From Watersipora subatra (taxonomy: Eukaryota; Bryozoa; Gymnolaemata; Cheilostomatida; Watersiporidae), in contig NC_088716.1 of NCBI RefSeq assembly GCF_963576615.1, positions 1-64,000 on the forward strand: DNA of 64,000 bases. The letters are read 5' to 3'. Positions within the stretch are counted from its first letter, which is position 1; each line of letters opens with the position of its first letter. Positions 36,630 through 48,982 of the stretch are shown one piece after another. Below the pieces are notes generated by a model that was not told the origin of the DNA, did no database searches, and worked only from the letters and a program-made list of their open reading frames with translations. Position numbers and translations under genes: made by a program.

Positions 36630-37060
36630 GAGTATTACATGCTCATTATGAAGTGATGAATATAAGCCCTTTGATTATATTGCGCAATCTCGAGTGAGGA
36701 ACATAGACTAAAGTGAGTATAATATGCTCTTTATGAAGTGAGGAATATAGGCTCTTCGAGTATATTGCGCAATTTTGAGTGAGGAACATAGACTCTTGTG
36801 AGTATAATATGCTCGTTATGAAGTGAGGAATATAGGCCCTTTGATTATATTGCAAAATCTCGAGTGAAGAACATAGACCCAAGCGAGTAAAATATGCTCA
36901 TTATAAAGTGAGGAATATAGGCCTTTTGATTATATTGCGCAATCTTGAGTGAAAACATAGACCCAAGTGAGTATAATATGCACTGTTATGAAGTGAGGAA
37001 TATAGGCCCTTTGAGTATATTGCGCAATTTCGAGTGAGGAACGTAGACCCAAGTGAGTAT
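36630..37060. repeat. 85-bp tandem array, five units, left part
   Basis: Unit starts (GCTCATTATGAAGTGAGG type) are at 36,641, 36,726, 36,811, 36,896 and 36,980. Each unit has ATATTGCGCAATCTCGAGTG and GAACATAGACCCAAGTGAG. The array resumes after the retrotransposon at 44,215. Confidence 0.9.
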
Positions 37061-37630
37061 TGTGATGGATTTACTAAGCTGAGCTGCTTTAATTGCTATA
37101 AGCATTCAGCTATTCTCAGATTAGCCCTATGATTTAAATGCCAGCTTGCGTGGAAAGCCCGTTGATTAACACTCAGCCCTTGCTATATAAGCAAAGGTGC
37201 TTCAGTGTTAAGACGAGAAACAAAGAGCACAGAGCTAGCGATACAGAGTACAAACGACAGAACTAAAGACTGAGAGTTAAGTTCTTAATTTGCATTAAGA
37301 ACAGTGCGGTAACATTAACCTACCTTTGGGCAGCTTTGTATATTTTTGGTAACATATATATTGCTTAACATTCTTACATTTACAAGTGCAACTGTTTTGA
37401 GTATTTATTATTGTAACTCATTTCAGCATTACGCTTGATTGTAGTGAATTGTATCTAATTGTCCTATCTTCTCATGCTTATAGAGCTTGTGTGAATAAAA
37501 GCCATTATTCACCAGACACTTTGTTTGCAACAATTACAGTTGTGCATGAGAGCTATTACTCATTCGGTATAAGACAACTTGTCCGCAGAACCCACTTGCT
37601 AGTGGCTAGTCAGCGCTGACTTCCACAACA
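37061..37630 (+). repeat. 5' LTR
   Basis: Contains a TATATAA box at 37,184-37,190 and AATAAA at 37,494-37,499, the promoter and polyadenylation signals of the element. It differs from the 3' LTR by a 5-bp difference near its start, scattered substitutions, and lack of the palindromic insertion. Confidence 0.95.
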
Positions 37631-37728
37631 TTGGTGGCAGCAGTGGGATATCTGTAATCCTGTTGCTACTGAAAGTTTAGCTGTATGCACAACTTAGTAA
37701 TTGTTAAACAGCTCTCCGGATAAAAAAG

Positions 37729-39001
37729 ATGGCTCAAGGCGGAGACCCCAGAATGTCTACTAATCCATTTCTGCCATAAGTAAGCCATTCTTGGATGCGA
37801 CTAATCCATTTACTGATACTGATGAGAAACAGCCAAAGCAAGTCATGCACTCCGATACATCAGTACTCGTTGATGGGATCATCAAAGTGTACTGATGTAA
37901 CGTCACTTCATTGACGATAATTACCAGAAATATGTGTTGGAACTGCAGGACAGACAGGCTGCCAGCAGTCGCATATCTTCTTCAGCAGCAGAAGGACTCC
38001 ACAATTTGGCACATTCTACTGTTTCCACTCTCCGACCAACGGAGCAGCTACAGTCAACCAGGTTGGTCGAGCCTACTTCAGAGAAGGGTGATAGTTGTTG
38101 GTCTACCCAAGAGTTGTTGCGCACACTCAAAAGACAACTAGACCAAGTCTGTAATAAGAAGGCTGAGGTTCCTAACTCTACACTCAGTGGTCGAGTGGAT
38201 CTCAGGTTACCACACTTTGATGGGCATGGAAATGTAAACTTATTTATACAACAATTTACTTAAATTTGTGACGTAAGCCGATGGGATGACCGAGTCGTAC
38301 TAATACAACTAAGATCCTGCTAAGAGCAAACAGCCAAAGGCTGTGGAAGAGCTGAAACGGTTGCTGAAGTAAATATGAAGCTACTACAGATGTTCGGACT
38401 GTCTGCATCTAAAGCAAGAGAACAGCTGCACTATTTACACCGACGAGCAGGAGAAGATTACCTATCGTTGAGTAACAGAGTAGAGAGGCTGTCGACGTTA
38501 GCCTATGATGATCTTTGGGTGTGCTGTCGAGAATGAGATGGCCTTAGAACACTTCCAGCGAGCCGTGGATGACCCTGCACTTCGGCGGCACCTGCTGCTG
38601 GTCAAGGCTTCAAATCTGGAGGAAGCCATAACTGCAGCAAGACATTATGAAATAGCTGGGCGTCAACCAGTACAACCCTCAAGAACTAGAAATCCTCCAA
38701 GAGTTACCCAAATAGATAATCCAAGCGGTATTAGTGGCAAAGCTGCAAAAGACAACTCTGAAACGGATCTGGCTAAGGCTCTATTCTCCATGTCATTAGA
38801 ACTGGAAAAACAGACAAAGCTTATAAAAGATCAGTCTGCCCGGATTGCTGCTCTAGAGCAAAGATGTGTTGACACAACCAATGTCAAGTCTCGTAGAGCC
38901 AGATGTTGGTTCATATGTGGAGACTCTTCCCATCTGATGCGGAGTTGTACATTAAGGAAGAAAAGACCACCACCATCCACAAACCCTAATCAAGAAAACT
39001 A
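37729..39001 (+). pseudogene. gag region of the Gypsy element, broken
   Basis: The ATG at 37,729 is followed by early stops; gag-like frames then appear in pieces at 37,934-38,263 and 38,505-39,001. The last holds a zinc-knuckle-like motif at 38,904-38,948 with spacing CX3CX4HX4C, one residue longer in the first gap than the usual CX2C. Gag would package the element RNA; this copy cannot give a full product. Confidence 0.75.
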
Positions 39002-39031
39002 GCAAGGTTCACTCCTAAGATTACGGGTAAA

Positions 39032-39700
39032 GTGGGTAGACCGGTGTCAGATACCCGTTACAGAAAGCCAAATAGACAGGGCAGGAGAGAAACAAGGGTG
39101 AGCCAACCAGACAGTCCTGGTGAGTTGTCACAATTAAAACCAATCATTATGAAACCTGATTTGCTTCCCTTGCCTCTTCATTGCTCTGGAGATGCCGCAA
39201 ACCCTCCGGTAGGTCAATCTATTTGCAGTACTAAGGTTGATGCAGAGCATCCTTGTATAAATTTTGCAGCCACTGCTTCTGCACTCTATATTCCAGGAAA
39301 AGTTGAGGGCTGTTCAGTACACTATTTAGTAAATAGTGGATGTACCCTCAACTTGCTGGCAAGGAGAATGTTTGATAGGCTGCCACGGAGGTTTCTTGGT
39401 GGATTGCTGGCATTTTAACACACTACAGGCACTCTGGCAGATGGATCTGGTTTGAACTTTTATGGACAGATAAAATTAGCTGGCAGATTAAGCTCAGAAC
39501 CAATCGAATTAGACTTTGTTGTTGCAGATATTGAGCCAGAAGCTATACTTGGAATGCCCTTTTTAGTAAGCCATAATTGTCTAGTTAGTTGTTTAGACTC
39601 TACTGTTGTGATGAATAGTAAACACCTTAGATGCACCAACCAGCGTGGTATAGATTTTGTTAGTAGAGTACAGGTAATTGCTAATGAATCTTCCTGCTAG
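39032..39700 (+). pseudogene. retropepsin-like protease region, broken and active site changed
   Basis: The motif reads YLVNSGCTLNLL, with Asn (codon 39,332-39,334) where aspartic proteases need Asp. A stop at 39,416-39,418 interrupts it, and the C-terminal part with AILGMPFLVSHNC continues at about 39,452-39,700. The product would be inactive. Confidence 0.8.
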
Positions 39701-39931
39701 ATCTGAACAGTTGGTTCAGTGTCGGTTGTTAAATAACATTTGTACCCCTGTTGGCATAGTAGGAAACACCAGAGTTGCGGCCAAGCATGGCATAGCTATT
39801 GCTGCTAGTGTAGGAAATTTTTTGTTAGATGCATTAATCCTGCAATGCAAGTATGTCATCTTAATGCTGGATCTATTATAGGGTAGTGTGTCAGCTTAGA
39901 GAAGGGACAGATTGTCAATTCATCTGTTCAT

Positions 39932-41974
39932 ATGATGGATGGGAACCACAGGAAGCGTGTCTCAGATGAAAATATCTCTGCTATTCCATTTCACTTGGAG
40001 AGCCTATATGAAGAGGCAACTGAGGCATGTTCTCATCTTTCGCAACGCAAAGCGATTGCCAAGTTGTTGCATAGCTTCAGTGATGTCTTTTCAAAAGGTG
40101 ACTCTGATCAAGGACTGACTTCTTTAATGAAACATTCTATCCCTGTTAAGGCGATGTCACAGCCAATTAAACAGGCTCCCAGATGTTTAGGGGTGGAGAA
40201 AGAAGCCGAGGTCAGCAAGCAAGTTCACGAGTTGTCAAATCAAGGTTTTATTGAGCCTGCATATGGAGCATGGAGCTCTCCTGTTGTACTCGTGAAAAAG
40301 AAAGATGGCAGCTGGAGGTTTTGCATTGACTACCGCAGATTAAATGCTATTACAGTCCATGATGCTCACCCCCTGCCTCGTATAGATGAAAGTCTGGAGG
40401 CCTTGGCTGGCAGCAAACTCTTCTCTACACTGGATCTCATGAGCGGCTATTGGCAAATACCATTAGATGAAGATGCTAAAGAAAAGTCGGCATTTTGCAC
40501 TAGAGAAGGCCTGCGGAGATAGAAAGTTTTGCCATTTGGTTTGACGGCAGCTCCGGCAACATTTCAACGAATGATGGAGCAAGTGTTACATGGACTGCAT
40601 TGGAAGACTTTGCTGCTATATTTAGACGATGTTATAGTCATGGGTAGCAGCTTCAAAGAACATTACCTCAACCTTGAAGAGGTCCTATCTCGGCTTCGAT
40701 CGGCCAAGCTCAAGCTTAAGCCATCCAATTGCCATCTCTTTCAAGAAGAAGTGGCATATTTGGGACATATAGTTAGTAGTAATGGTGTAACAACTGATCC
40801 AAAGAAATTATCTGCTGTTGCTACTTGGCCATCTCCGAAGAATGTGACCGAGCTACAATCTTTTCTTGGGACTGTTGGTTACTATCGTCAGTATGTCCAG
40901 GACTTTGCCAACAAAGCCCGACCACTGACAAAGCTAACCAGTAAAACAGCCAAGTTTGAATGGACTGAAGAGTGCCATGCAGCTTTTAACATACTAAAGC
41001 AGTCGCTACTGATGGCCCCAGTTATGGGTTATCCAAACCCGGCTCTTGATTATATTCTGGACACAGATGCTTCTCTCAATGGGGTTGGTGCAGTTATGTC
41101 TCAAATCCAAGATGGCCAGGAACGGGTAATATCCTATTACAGTCGTGCTTTGTCACGTGCGCAGCGAAACTATTGTGTCACTAGAAGAGAACTGTTAGCT
41201 GTTGTTAAAGCTGTTGCTCATTTCCGTCCATATTTGTATGGTAAAGGGTTAAAAATTCGTACTGATCATGCTTCACTTTTATGGTTATGCAGGAGGATTA
41301 CGCCTTCTGCCCAAGTTGCAAGATGGTTAGAGATCTTGAGCAAATTCACCTTTGCCATAGAGCATCGACCAGGGAGAAAACATGGGAACGCTGATGGGTT
41401 ATCAAGGAGGCCATGCCACGACTGCACCAAATGTGACAGAGTCACCAAACAATGTGGAGGACCAAGCATGGGCCAAATTCGACATGTACTATCAAAGCGG
41501 GCACAAAATGAAAACCCTGTGTGTACTAGGATTGCTGGAGAGAAGTTGATTGCAAAAGAGTGTGCCAATGACTTATTGGATGAAAACCGCATTCATGAAG
41601 TGGTTGGTACAGACTGTAAAGCGTCAGCTAGGAGTGGACCAGAGTCCTCGCAAGCTGCAAGCTTAATCGTAACTAACGGTGATGGTTGTTGCATGGTAAA
41701 AGATTCCAGCACTAGTGATGACTGCCAGAATGATGAGGAGCAGACAACTTTAGATTATTCTTTTCATCAACAAGGGGGTCACAACCAACCTTCACCAACA
41801 CCACAGTCGGATACACCTAACTCTGATGAACTGTGTCAGGCTCAGTTGCTCCCAAGTGATATTGCGACTATCTACAATGCTGTCAAGAATCAACAATCTC
41901 TGGATCCAGCTATAGTCAACCTTGGCAGTACAGAATTACGAAAGCTTAGCACCTGCTCTCTTGAATGCGAATAA
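39932..41974 (+). pseudogene. reverse transcriptase and RNase H region, one internal stop
   Basis: RT motifs in order are YGAWSSPVVLVKKKDG, FCIDYRRLNAIT, FSTLDLMSGYWQI, LPFGLTAAPATFQRMM and YLDDVIV (40,619-40,639, catalytic Asp pair). A TAG at 40,520-40,522 falls just before LPFGL. RNase H follows with DTDASLNGVGAVM and TDHASLLWL. The frame ends at 41,974 in a serine- and proline-rich linker, where the integrase frame starts in another register. Confidence 0.9.
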
Positions 41975-43316
41975 GAGAGGATCAAGTGCTGGTAACTCGT
42001 ATACTTGTTGGGAAAAGATCTCGGGAGGTGATACTTTGTCCCATGAACATGCGGAAGCAGGTGGTGTGGAACACGCATACCCTTTCTCATGCCGGAATAA
42101 TGAGGACTCTCCAAAGACTTAGACTGACATGGTACTGGCCTGGAATGACGTCTGATGTTCGACGTATAGTAAACAGCTGCGAAATATGCCAACGAGCGAA
42201 GTCTGGAGGGTTGCATCATTATTCAAGTCATAGACCTCTCTGGGTTGGCCGTCTTTGGCAAAAGGTTGCGATTGACTTAGTTGGACCGCTGCCTTTGACC
42301 CCTCGAGGAAACAGATGGATTTTAGTGTTGACAGATCATTTCACCCGTTGGCAGAATGCTGTACCTCTACCTGATGCTACAGCTCCTATAATTGCTGAAG
42401 CTTTAGATAGCCGCATCTTTTGCTACTTCGGATTACCCGAAGAGCTTCATAGTGACCGAGGAACACAGTTCGAAGGTGACCTTATGGCAGAACTTTGCGC
42501 CATGTGGAGAATCACTAAAACTCGGACAACTGCCTATCATCTCAATCTAACGGGATGGTGGAATTTGGAAATAGAACCTTGGGCGATTCCCTTCGCTGTC
42601 TTCTACTTGGTCAGATGGAAGCGCAAGAAAACTGGGGCATTGCGCTACCACAGATCATGAGGGCCTTTAGGGCAACCCCACATGCAGCAAAAGAAGAAAC
42701 TGCAAACTATTTGATGCTAGGACGGGAATGTAGGCTACCTGACCAGCTAATAGGTTGTACACATGATGTCGATGAGACTACACGAAGTGAATACGCCTCC
42801 CATATGCAAGACCAGTTAGATACTGCTTACCAGTTGATTCGCACTCAACAAATGCTACCTCCTAGATTACCTAAACAGGAGGATGAAATCTTCAAAGAAA
42901 GAGATCTGGTGTTAGTGCAAAACAAACGGAGGCGTAAAGGGATTCACCCAAAATTACTACCAAAGTTTAATGGGCCATTCACAGTAAAGAAAGTTTTTGA
43001 CAACGGCACTTATAAAATTGCTGGTCAAGGAACCATCAATGAATGCCGTCTCAAGCTATTCACACCGGCATCTGATCCAGCTGGACAACTGAGAAGCCCA
43101 AGGATCAGCTCGGATGTTGACCAGTCAAGGAATGATTCTCCTAGTGATATAGAAGAGCATATCGGGCCTGAAGAGAATCCAGCATCACCAGATGCCTCAC
43201 TCGATCAGCATTTTGATGATCTCAACATGTCCTGGGAAGAACAAGTTCCGCTTACTCAACGGCCAAAGCAAGCTTTGAGAAAACTTCCCTGGTTGAAGGA
43301 TCATGTGTTATATTGA
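41965..43316 (+). pseudogene. integrase region, frameshifted at the third catalytic residue
   Basis: The N-terminal zinc-binding part shows LSHAGIMRTLQRL and CEICQRAK. The core has IDLVGPLPLTPRG (first Asp) and ELHSDRGTQF (second Asp). The frame is lost at about 42,555, and the segment with the third catalytic acid (MVEFGNRTLGDSL) is read in another frame to 43,316. A GPF-type C-terminal module (KLLPKFNGPFTVKKVF) follows. Integrase inserts the cDNA; this copy is not functional. Confidence 0.9.
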
Positions 43317-43604
43317 GCTTCGAGGCCTTAAAAGAAGATGTTGGTATGTCCGATGACACCAAGTTTGGAAACTCACTTGGGGAGTCTCGGATGCCTTTAT
43401 CTACGGTCTCGAGCCTTGCTGTAGCATCAACCATCACTCAAAACATTCAACTCACTCAAACCAGCTGTATTATTAGAACAACTAAGCATTGTAACCTGAG
43501 GTTACAACAGGGTTGTCAACATTGGAGCTGGATCCCTAATCCACCCTTTATCGACGCTTGCGAGCCAATATTAAAATACCGGCACTGCATCTAGGGGTGG
43601 AGAA

Positions 43605-44214
43605 TGTGATGGATTTGCTGAGCTGCTTTAATTGCCATAAGCATTCAGCTATTCTCAGATTAGCCCTATGATTTAGAAGCCAGCTTGCGTGGAAAGCCCG
43701 TTGATTAACACTCAGCCCTTGCTATATAAGCAAAGGTGCTTCAGTGTTAAGACGGGAAACAAAGAACACAGAGCTAGCGATACAGACTACAAATGACAGA
43801 ACTAAAGACTGAGAGTTACGTACTTAATCTGCATTAAGAACAGTGCGGTAACATTAACCTACCTTTGTGCAGCCAACGATATACAGCCCCCCTGGGGGCT
43901 GTATATCATTGGTGCAGCTTTGTATATCTTTGGTAACATTCATATTGCTTAACATTCTTACATTTACAAGTGTAACTGTTTTGAGTATTTATTATTGTAA
44001 CTCATTTCAGCATTACGCTTGAATGTAGTGAATTGTATCTAATTGTTCTATCTTCTCATGTTTATAGAGCTTGTGTGAATAAAAGCCATTATTCACCAGA
44101 CACTTTGTTTGCAACAATTACAGTTGTGCATGAGAGCTATTACTCATTCGGTATAAGACAACTTGTACGCAGAACCCACTTGCTAGTGGCTAGTCAGCGC
44201 TGACTTCCACAACA
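43605..44214 (+). repeat. 3' LTR, with a 45-bp insertion
   Basis: Homologous to the 5' LTR; TATA box at 43,723 and AATAAA at 44,078-44,083. The 40-bp length excess is explained by the 45-bp insertion (39-bp palindrome plus 6-bp duplication) less the 5-bp difference near the start. Confidence 0.95.
43874..43912. mobile_element. 39-bp palindromic insertion between TGCAGC direct repeats
   Basis: CAACGATATACAGCCCCC and GGGGGCTGTATATCATTGG form an inverted repeat with one mismatch. TGCAGC occurs directly before (43,868-43,873) and after (43,913-43,918). The 5' LTR has a single copy of this site and no palindrome. It could be a miniature mobile element or a replication-born fold-back insertion. 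Confidence 0.85.
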
Positions 44215-44440
44215 GTATAATATGCTCATTATGAAGTGAGGAATATAGGCCCTGTGAGTATATTGCGCAATCTTGAGTGAGGAACATAGACCCAAGAGAG
44301 TCTAGTATGCTCGTTATGAAGTGAGGAATATAGGCCCTAGTGAGTACCTATATCGTAATATAAGTGAGGAACATAAGCCCTCATGATTATAATTATATTA
44401 TAATTGAGTGAGGGACATAGGCCCTCATTATTATATTTAT
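44215..44440. repeat. 85-bp tandem array, right part, decaying
   Basis: Continues the units seen at 36,641-37,060 (ATGCTCATTATGAAGTGAGG, TATTGCGCAATCTTGAGTG). It then becomes irregular, with GGACATAGGCCCTCATTATT variants up to about 44,440. Confidence 0.85.
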
Positions 44441-46050
44441 AATAAAATAGAATAAAAAACAGAGACCTTCATGATTTTCCTTCATGATTATGTAGCCTTT
44501 GAATTTATCTATAGCCCTTAAAGATATGACTAGAAAAGATGGTTTTTTGCGTATTCGAATTTAATAATTCGTGTATTATCACTACTACTACATTTTTAGT
44601 GAACGTTCATTCGTCAGATCTTTTTACACGTACATGTATTTTCTTTCAAGTTCAGAAGAGCGGTTTGTATTTTTCCAACGGCGTGATTTCGCAACGACGG
44701 TTTTAATTTAAACAGCAATAATTGCGTTTGCTTTAGAAGTTGTCTATCCTTTTTAGAAATTTCATCCGATTTTGCAGAAAAGTGCGGACACATAAGACCT
44801 TGCGGAACATAGGGCGTGCGGAACATAGACCTGTCACCAAATTTAAAACAATTATTCGGTATCAAGTGTTGACCGTTTTGGCTCGAGTTTGTGATATGAG
44901 CCCTGAAGGCGCTTCTTTTTCAATTAAGGACATCCAAAGCAATATAGTATTGATCTAAAATTATCTGAAAAACGATTATCGTTGTGTTGTGAAATTACAT
45001 TTTGGCGAGTCCAATGATACTAATTTTTATAGCTTATGTTCCTAGAATTATTTTTTTTGTATTGTGTGATTTTTCTTTTGTGATCAGATGGCTAGCTTTA
45101 CTTTTAAATGAGATAGCTTTTTGTTTTGCGTTTAACTCACTCTCTTTTTGATGATCATTCAGTCAATTCGGACGTGTTTTAAGAAGAGTGTGTTAGAGGT
45201 AAATAGAATTCCATCGGAATTGTTAATTTTCCTTGTCGTATTTGTAATTGTAATTGTAAATTGTATTGTATTGTATCGTTGTATTGTATGTTTTGAATCT
45301 GGGTTGATTCTACAACTTGTTGTACAACCCAGATAGTATTCATTTGTAATAAAGTAAATACTCACTAGACAAAGGACCCGTGTTTTTGATTTGGAATGAT
45401 ATTTATTTGAGATATATAACCAATTCCATTTCAGTTGTCACGTTTGCATTTATATGCTGTTATGTGGTTAACGCAAGGACCCTCCCGTACACGATTACTC
45501 CGACGAAACACAAATGATTGAGTATTTCTGCACCTCTCTTGTGGATTTGTGTGTTGTATAAACGTGTACATTCACATGTATTGATGTGAAGAAGAACAGA
45601 GTCCGTCTTTTCTATCCCTTATATTCTTTCAGTACTGCCTTATACTGTCTAATCTACTAGCTTTATCCACTCACCGTAATTACCAAGACCACCTTTACTG
45701 CCTTGAGCTTGGACACCAATGTAGCCTGAGCCTAACAAATCCCATAATACAGCAGTGTGGTTATTTATCTCTGCGGTGTATAATCCTACTGAGATGGTCA
45801 AGTAATGACAGCTTAGTCTTGTTGTGTGCGTTCAGGAAGAAATGATGTTATCCATAATCTACTATATATATATGATCAATCCTTATTGTGGTAATCAATA
45901 CACATGTTTTACAACATGTTTTCTACCAGGTAATCTGAATGCACACGCAACATCAGTGTTGAATGTGCTTTCTATTTTACCCTATTTTGATTATGTTTAG
46001 TTTTGTGCACTTTTTTGACTTGTGGGAACTAATTTGATTATTACCGATTT
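44441..46050. other. no recognised gene
   Basis: AT-rich. Short frames at 44,614-44,865 (minus) and 44,740-44,958 (plus) have no family signature. At 45,240-45,290 there is a short TTGTA/ATTGT simple repeat. Nothing else supported. Confidence 0.4.
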
Positions 46051-46660
46051 ACAGACCTGCCAACCCAAGAGTGGGGCAATGCGTGAGATTTGGTTTTGGG
46101 GCAATTGATGTATCAATGATAGTATATATAAAATTGTGGAAATTGGGGCAAAAATCTCACGCATTTCTCACGCATTTTCATTTTTTCTTTGGGGTGATTG
46201 CGTGAGTCTCACGCCCAATGCGTGAGTCTCACGCCCAATGCGTGAGAGTTGGCAGGTATGCCAATTTAGGTACTAGTGAAGGTGTTAAACTATTGCAAGC
46301 AATACTTATATTTTCCAGGAATAATTACTCTGCTCTATAATTTCAACAATTAAATTAAACAAATCATAAAATGTTAAAACAATCATGGTAATGACAACAG
46401 GTTAAAATAGCCCTTAAAAGTTACACTGTTACTCGAAAGGTCGTTTTGTTTTTTTCTCGTCAGTCCAGCTGTGAGTCATGACAGTCCATAGATATAGCGG
46501 CTCAGTTGATGATAGAGGAAGAGGCTTTACAGACAGGGGAAAGAGAGTTTCAGCCGAGTCATTGGAGAAGCAGAGTCATTGGAGCTGTTCTCTTTTGTAG
46601 TTGTCTACCATGGGGAAGACTAGTTTGTGGGGTATAAGTTGAATGGTAAGGTTCAATGCT
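45960..46660. repeat. direct duplication, copy 1 (with 48,230-48,672)
   Basis: Blocks around GGAACTAATTTGATTATTA, AAAGTTACACTGTTACTCGA and GAGCTGTTCTCTTTTGTAG recur in the same order at 48,280-48,670. Copy 1 contains the 209-bp MITE. By eye identity is moderate, so the duplication is old. Confidence 0.6.
46052..46260. mobile_element. 209-bp MITE, CAGACCTGCCAAC ends
   Basis: CAGACCTGCCAACC at the left is inverted as GAGTTGGCAGGTATG at the right. The interior has repeated ATGCGTGAGTCTCACGCCCA units and their inverse, so the RNA or single strand could fold strongly. Confidence 0.7.
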
Positions 46661-47214
46661 TTATGTCAGGTGTGAAAAATATCTTGTTTGCATAAGTTTC
46701 CAGCAGTTGTATGTAGAGTAAACATGTAGGGTGGAGCTCACGACTAACTTCTGGTATTTAGGTCGAGTCTGTGAGAGGTTGGCAGATCTGTATACATGTA
46801 ATCGTCTGATTCGTCTTCGATGTCTCTTTGGTGATTCTGTGAGTTGCTGAGTTGTGTATCTTTCTGATTATTTTTTGCTTGTTTTTATGAATGTCTTTTT
46901 GTGGTTCTCAAATTTTCTAAGTTATGTGATTTTTCTGGCGGAATCTTTTTAACATAGTAAATGTTTTGATGATTAAGTAATTTGTACAAATTCTATCTTT
47001 TTCCAATATTTTGTATTGCTAACATTTCCGTACAATAATCTGTTAAGACTTAGCCTAGATCTTAATGCAAACCTAACTATGCCAGCATCAAGATAGCGTT
47101 CAACATTAAAGGCGTCTTTTATTCTTAAAACCAATACCTCACTACAAAAGTAAAAAAAATTCTAGAATAACTAGGAATAATAATAGTATAAGCTAGGTGA
47201 TGGCAAATATCATA

Positions 47215-47320
47215 AAACTTCTAATTGAACCCCATGGCGCTCTATTTTTCAACCCTTTCTCTCTAGTGTCGGTCAATTAGAGGTGGCTTTCAAATAAAGG
47301 TTGCATTCAATTAGATGTGT
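47215..47320. mobile_element. fragment of the CCGTAAAACC element family
   Basis: Reverse-complement match to the family end: AAACTTCTAATTGAACCCCA, ATGGCGCTCTATTTTTCAAC and GTCAATTAGAGGTGGC. Only about 105 bp remain. Confidence 0.6.
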
Positions 47321-48229
47321 ATGCAAAAGAGGACGAGCAATTTTAACTATCTTGTTTTATAGATGTCTCTACTAGCTTGTGAGCATGTCTCGGTACTCAG
47401 GTTTGTATCTGTAGGTAGCAGGTAGTTAATATACGAATGAACGCTGTCTTTTGTTACATCGTTGTCATGCAGGTCCAGTAGGAGATGATGCCATTATTGT
47501 GTAGTTTTCTTATTGTGTGAGAGGTTGGCTCTTGTATACGTCAAGAGAATGTATTAGGTTGAGGTGGTTATAAATTCTCGTGATTGGGGTCATGTTTAGC
47601 AGTAGCTGGTAGGTGTAATTGTATCCAATTTTCTCTTGCCGGTTTCTAGCAGATCAATTGATGCCTCTGTTCCCATGGATTATTACTTATACTAAATGTT
47701 CCTAATCGTGTGCATAGGTATATGATGACTGTTTCTTCTTCGATGTATCAGTTGTTTCATTCATTGAATATTGTGTATATCTCCGTTAGTTAAAGGATTA
47801 GATCCTGCTGGCAACTGAGTTTGTTCATATTTCTATGCAACCATGTTAGGCATCATGCGCAACACAGGTATGCAGTTAAGAATCTCATATCCCGCTGTTA
47901 CAGGCTACATCAATAGTTATAGTTAAGGGATTTTGTAACGTTAGTGTAAGGTGCACCGCCAGATCAAACGTTATCATCTTCGTTCCTGTATGCATTATCA
48001 CAAATTCAATAGTAAAATCTTTTCCAAATTTTGTTTTAGTTTTGTTTGCGTTCTTGCATCGACAAGTTCTAATCATAATCCTACCCAAGCCACATTCTCT
48101 GACTTGCTTTTCTTGAATGTGAACCCAATGTTGGTTTTGGCATAAGCACATAAAAGCTTGTATTTTGTTATGTGGACTACGGAGGAGTTATGTTATACTC
48201 AATTAATCCACATATACATTAGTTTTGGA
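47321..48229. other. no recognised gene
   Basis: Frames at 47,885-48,151 (minus) and 47,951-48,145 (plus) overlap each other and have no family signature. Confidence 0.4.
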
Positions 48230-48982
48230 CTTGCTTTATCATCTTATTCTATTTTGATTACTTTTAGTTTTTAGTGAGGACTAATGTGATTATTATTGGC
48301 TCAGACAGTAACAAAAGTTTTACGTTATAAACGATACCAATATTCATCAGTAAAAGATACTTCCTTATTTCTGTAAGACCAACAATTAAAATACTCAACT
48401 AACAAAAATCTAGAACAATAATATTAATGACAAAAAGGTAAATCAGCCAATAAAAGTTACACCCTTACTCAAACGGTCATCCGTGTTCTTCCGCTCAGTC
48501 CCATTTGGCTGTGAGTCTTAACTGTCAATTGAAAGTCTTGGCAGTTCACAGCTAGAGAGGCTCAACAGCTAGAATAGAGAAAGCTTTGGCAGTTTGAAAA
48601 GCCAATAGAGCCACAAGAGGGTTAGCAGACAAAGTAAAAAGAGAGAGTCGTTGTAGCTGTTCTTTTTTATAGATCTCACTTAGAGCTGCAGAACGATTAT
48701 AAAAAATTAATCGCAATTATTAACTGGTCTGAACGAGTTAATCTTTGATTAATCTTAAAATTAAATTAATCTCGCAAAAACCTGCATATTTTATAACGAA
48801 TAATACAGCTGCATGTAAATTAATTACATTTGAAACATTTATTGTTAACAGGAGTACATGTTATGTACAATGTATATAAGTTACAATGTAAAAAATCTTA
48901 TGCGTATGAAAAGTGTCTATGAAAGTCTATAATTAGGCCAGCCAAGAGTTGAGGCAACACAGTTAATTCACATTATCTGAAT

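Larger units (their letters stand above)
37061..44214 (+). mobile_element. Ty3/Gypsy LTR retrotransposon, complete length but coding regions broken
   Basis: LTRs of 570 bp (37,061-37,630) and 610 bp (43,605-44,214) begin TGTGATGGATTT and end CTTCCACAACA. The flanks are GTAT on both sides (37,057-37,060 and 44,215-44,218). TGGTGGCAGCAGTGGGA after the 5' LTR is the primer-binding site position, and AGGGGTGGAGAA before the 3' LTR is the polypurine tract. The order gag, protease, RT, RNase H, integrase is that of Ty3/Gypsy. No envelope gene is present. Confidence 0.95.

Noticed and set aside
36641-37060. 85-bp repeats considered as a CRISPR-like array
   Set aside because: The whole unit is repeated without distinct spacers, in a eukaryotic context and next to transposons; it is a plain tandem repeat.
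45159-45365. Overlapping frames on both strands around a TTGTATTG simple repeat
   Set aside because: Low-complexity sequence keeps both strands open; no family signature.
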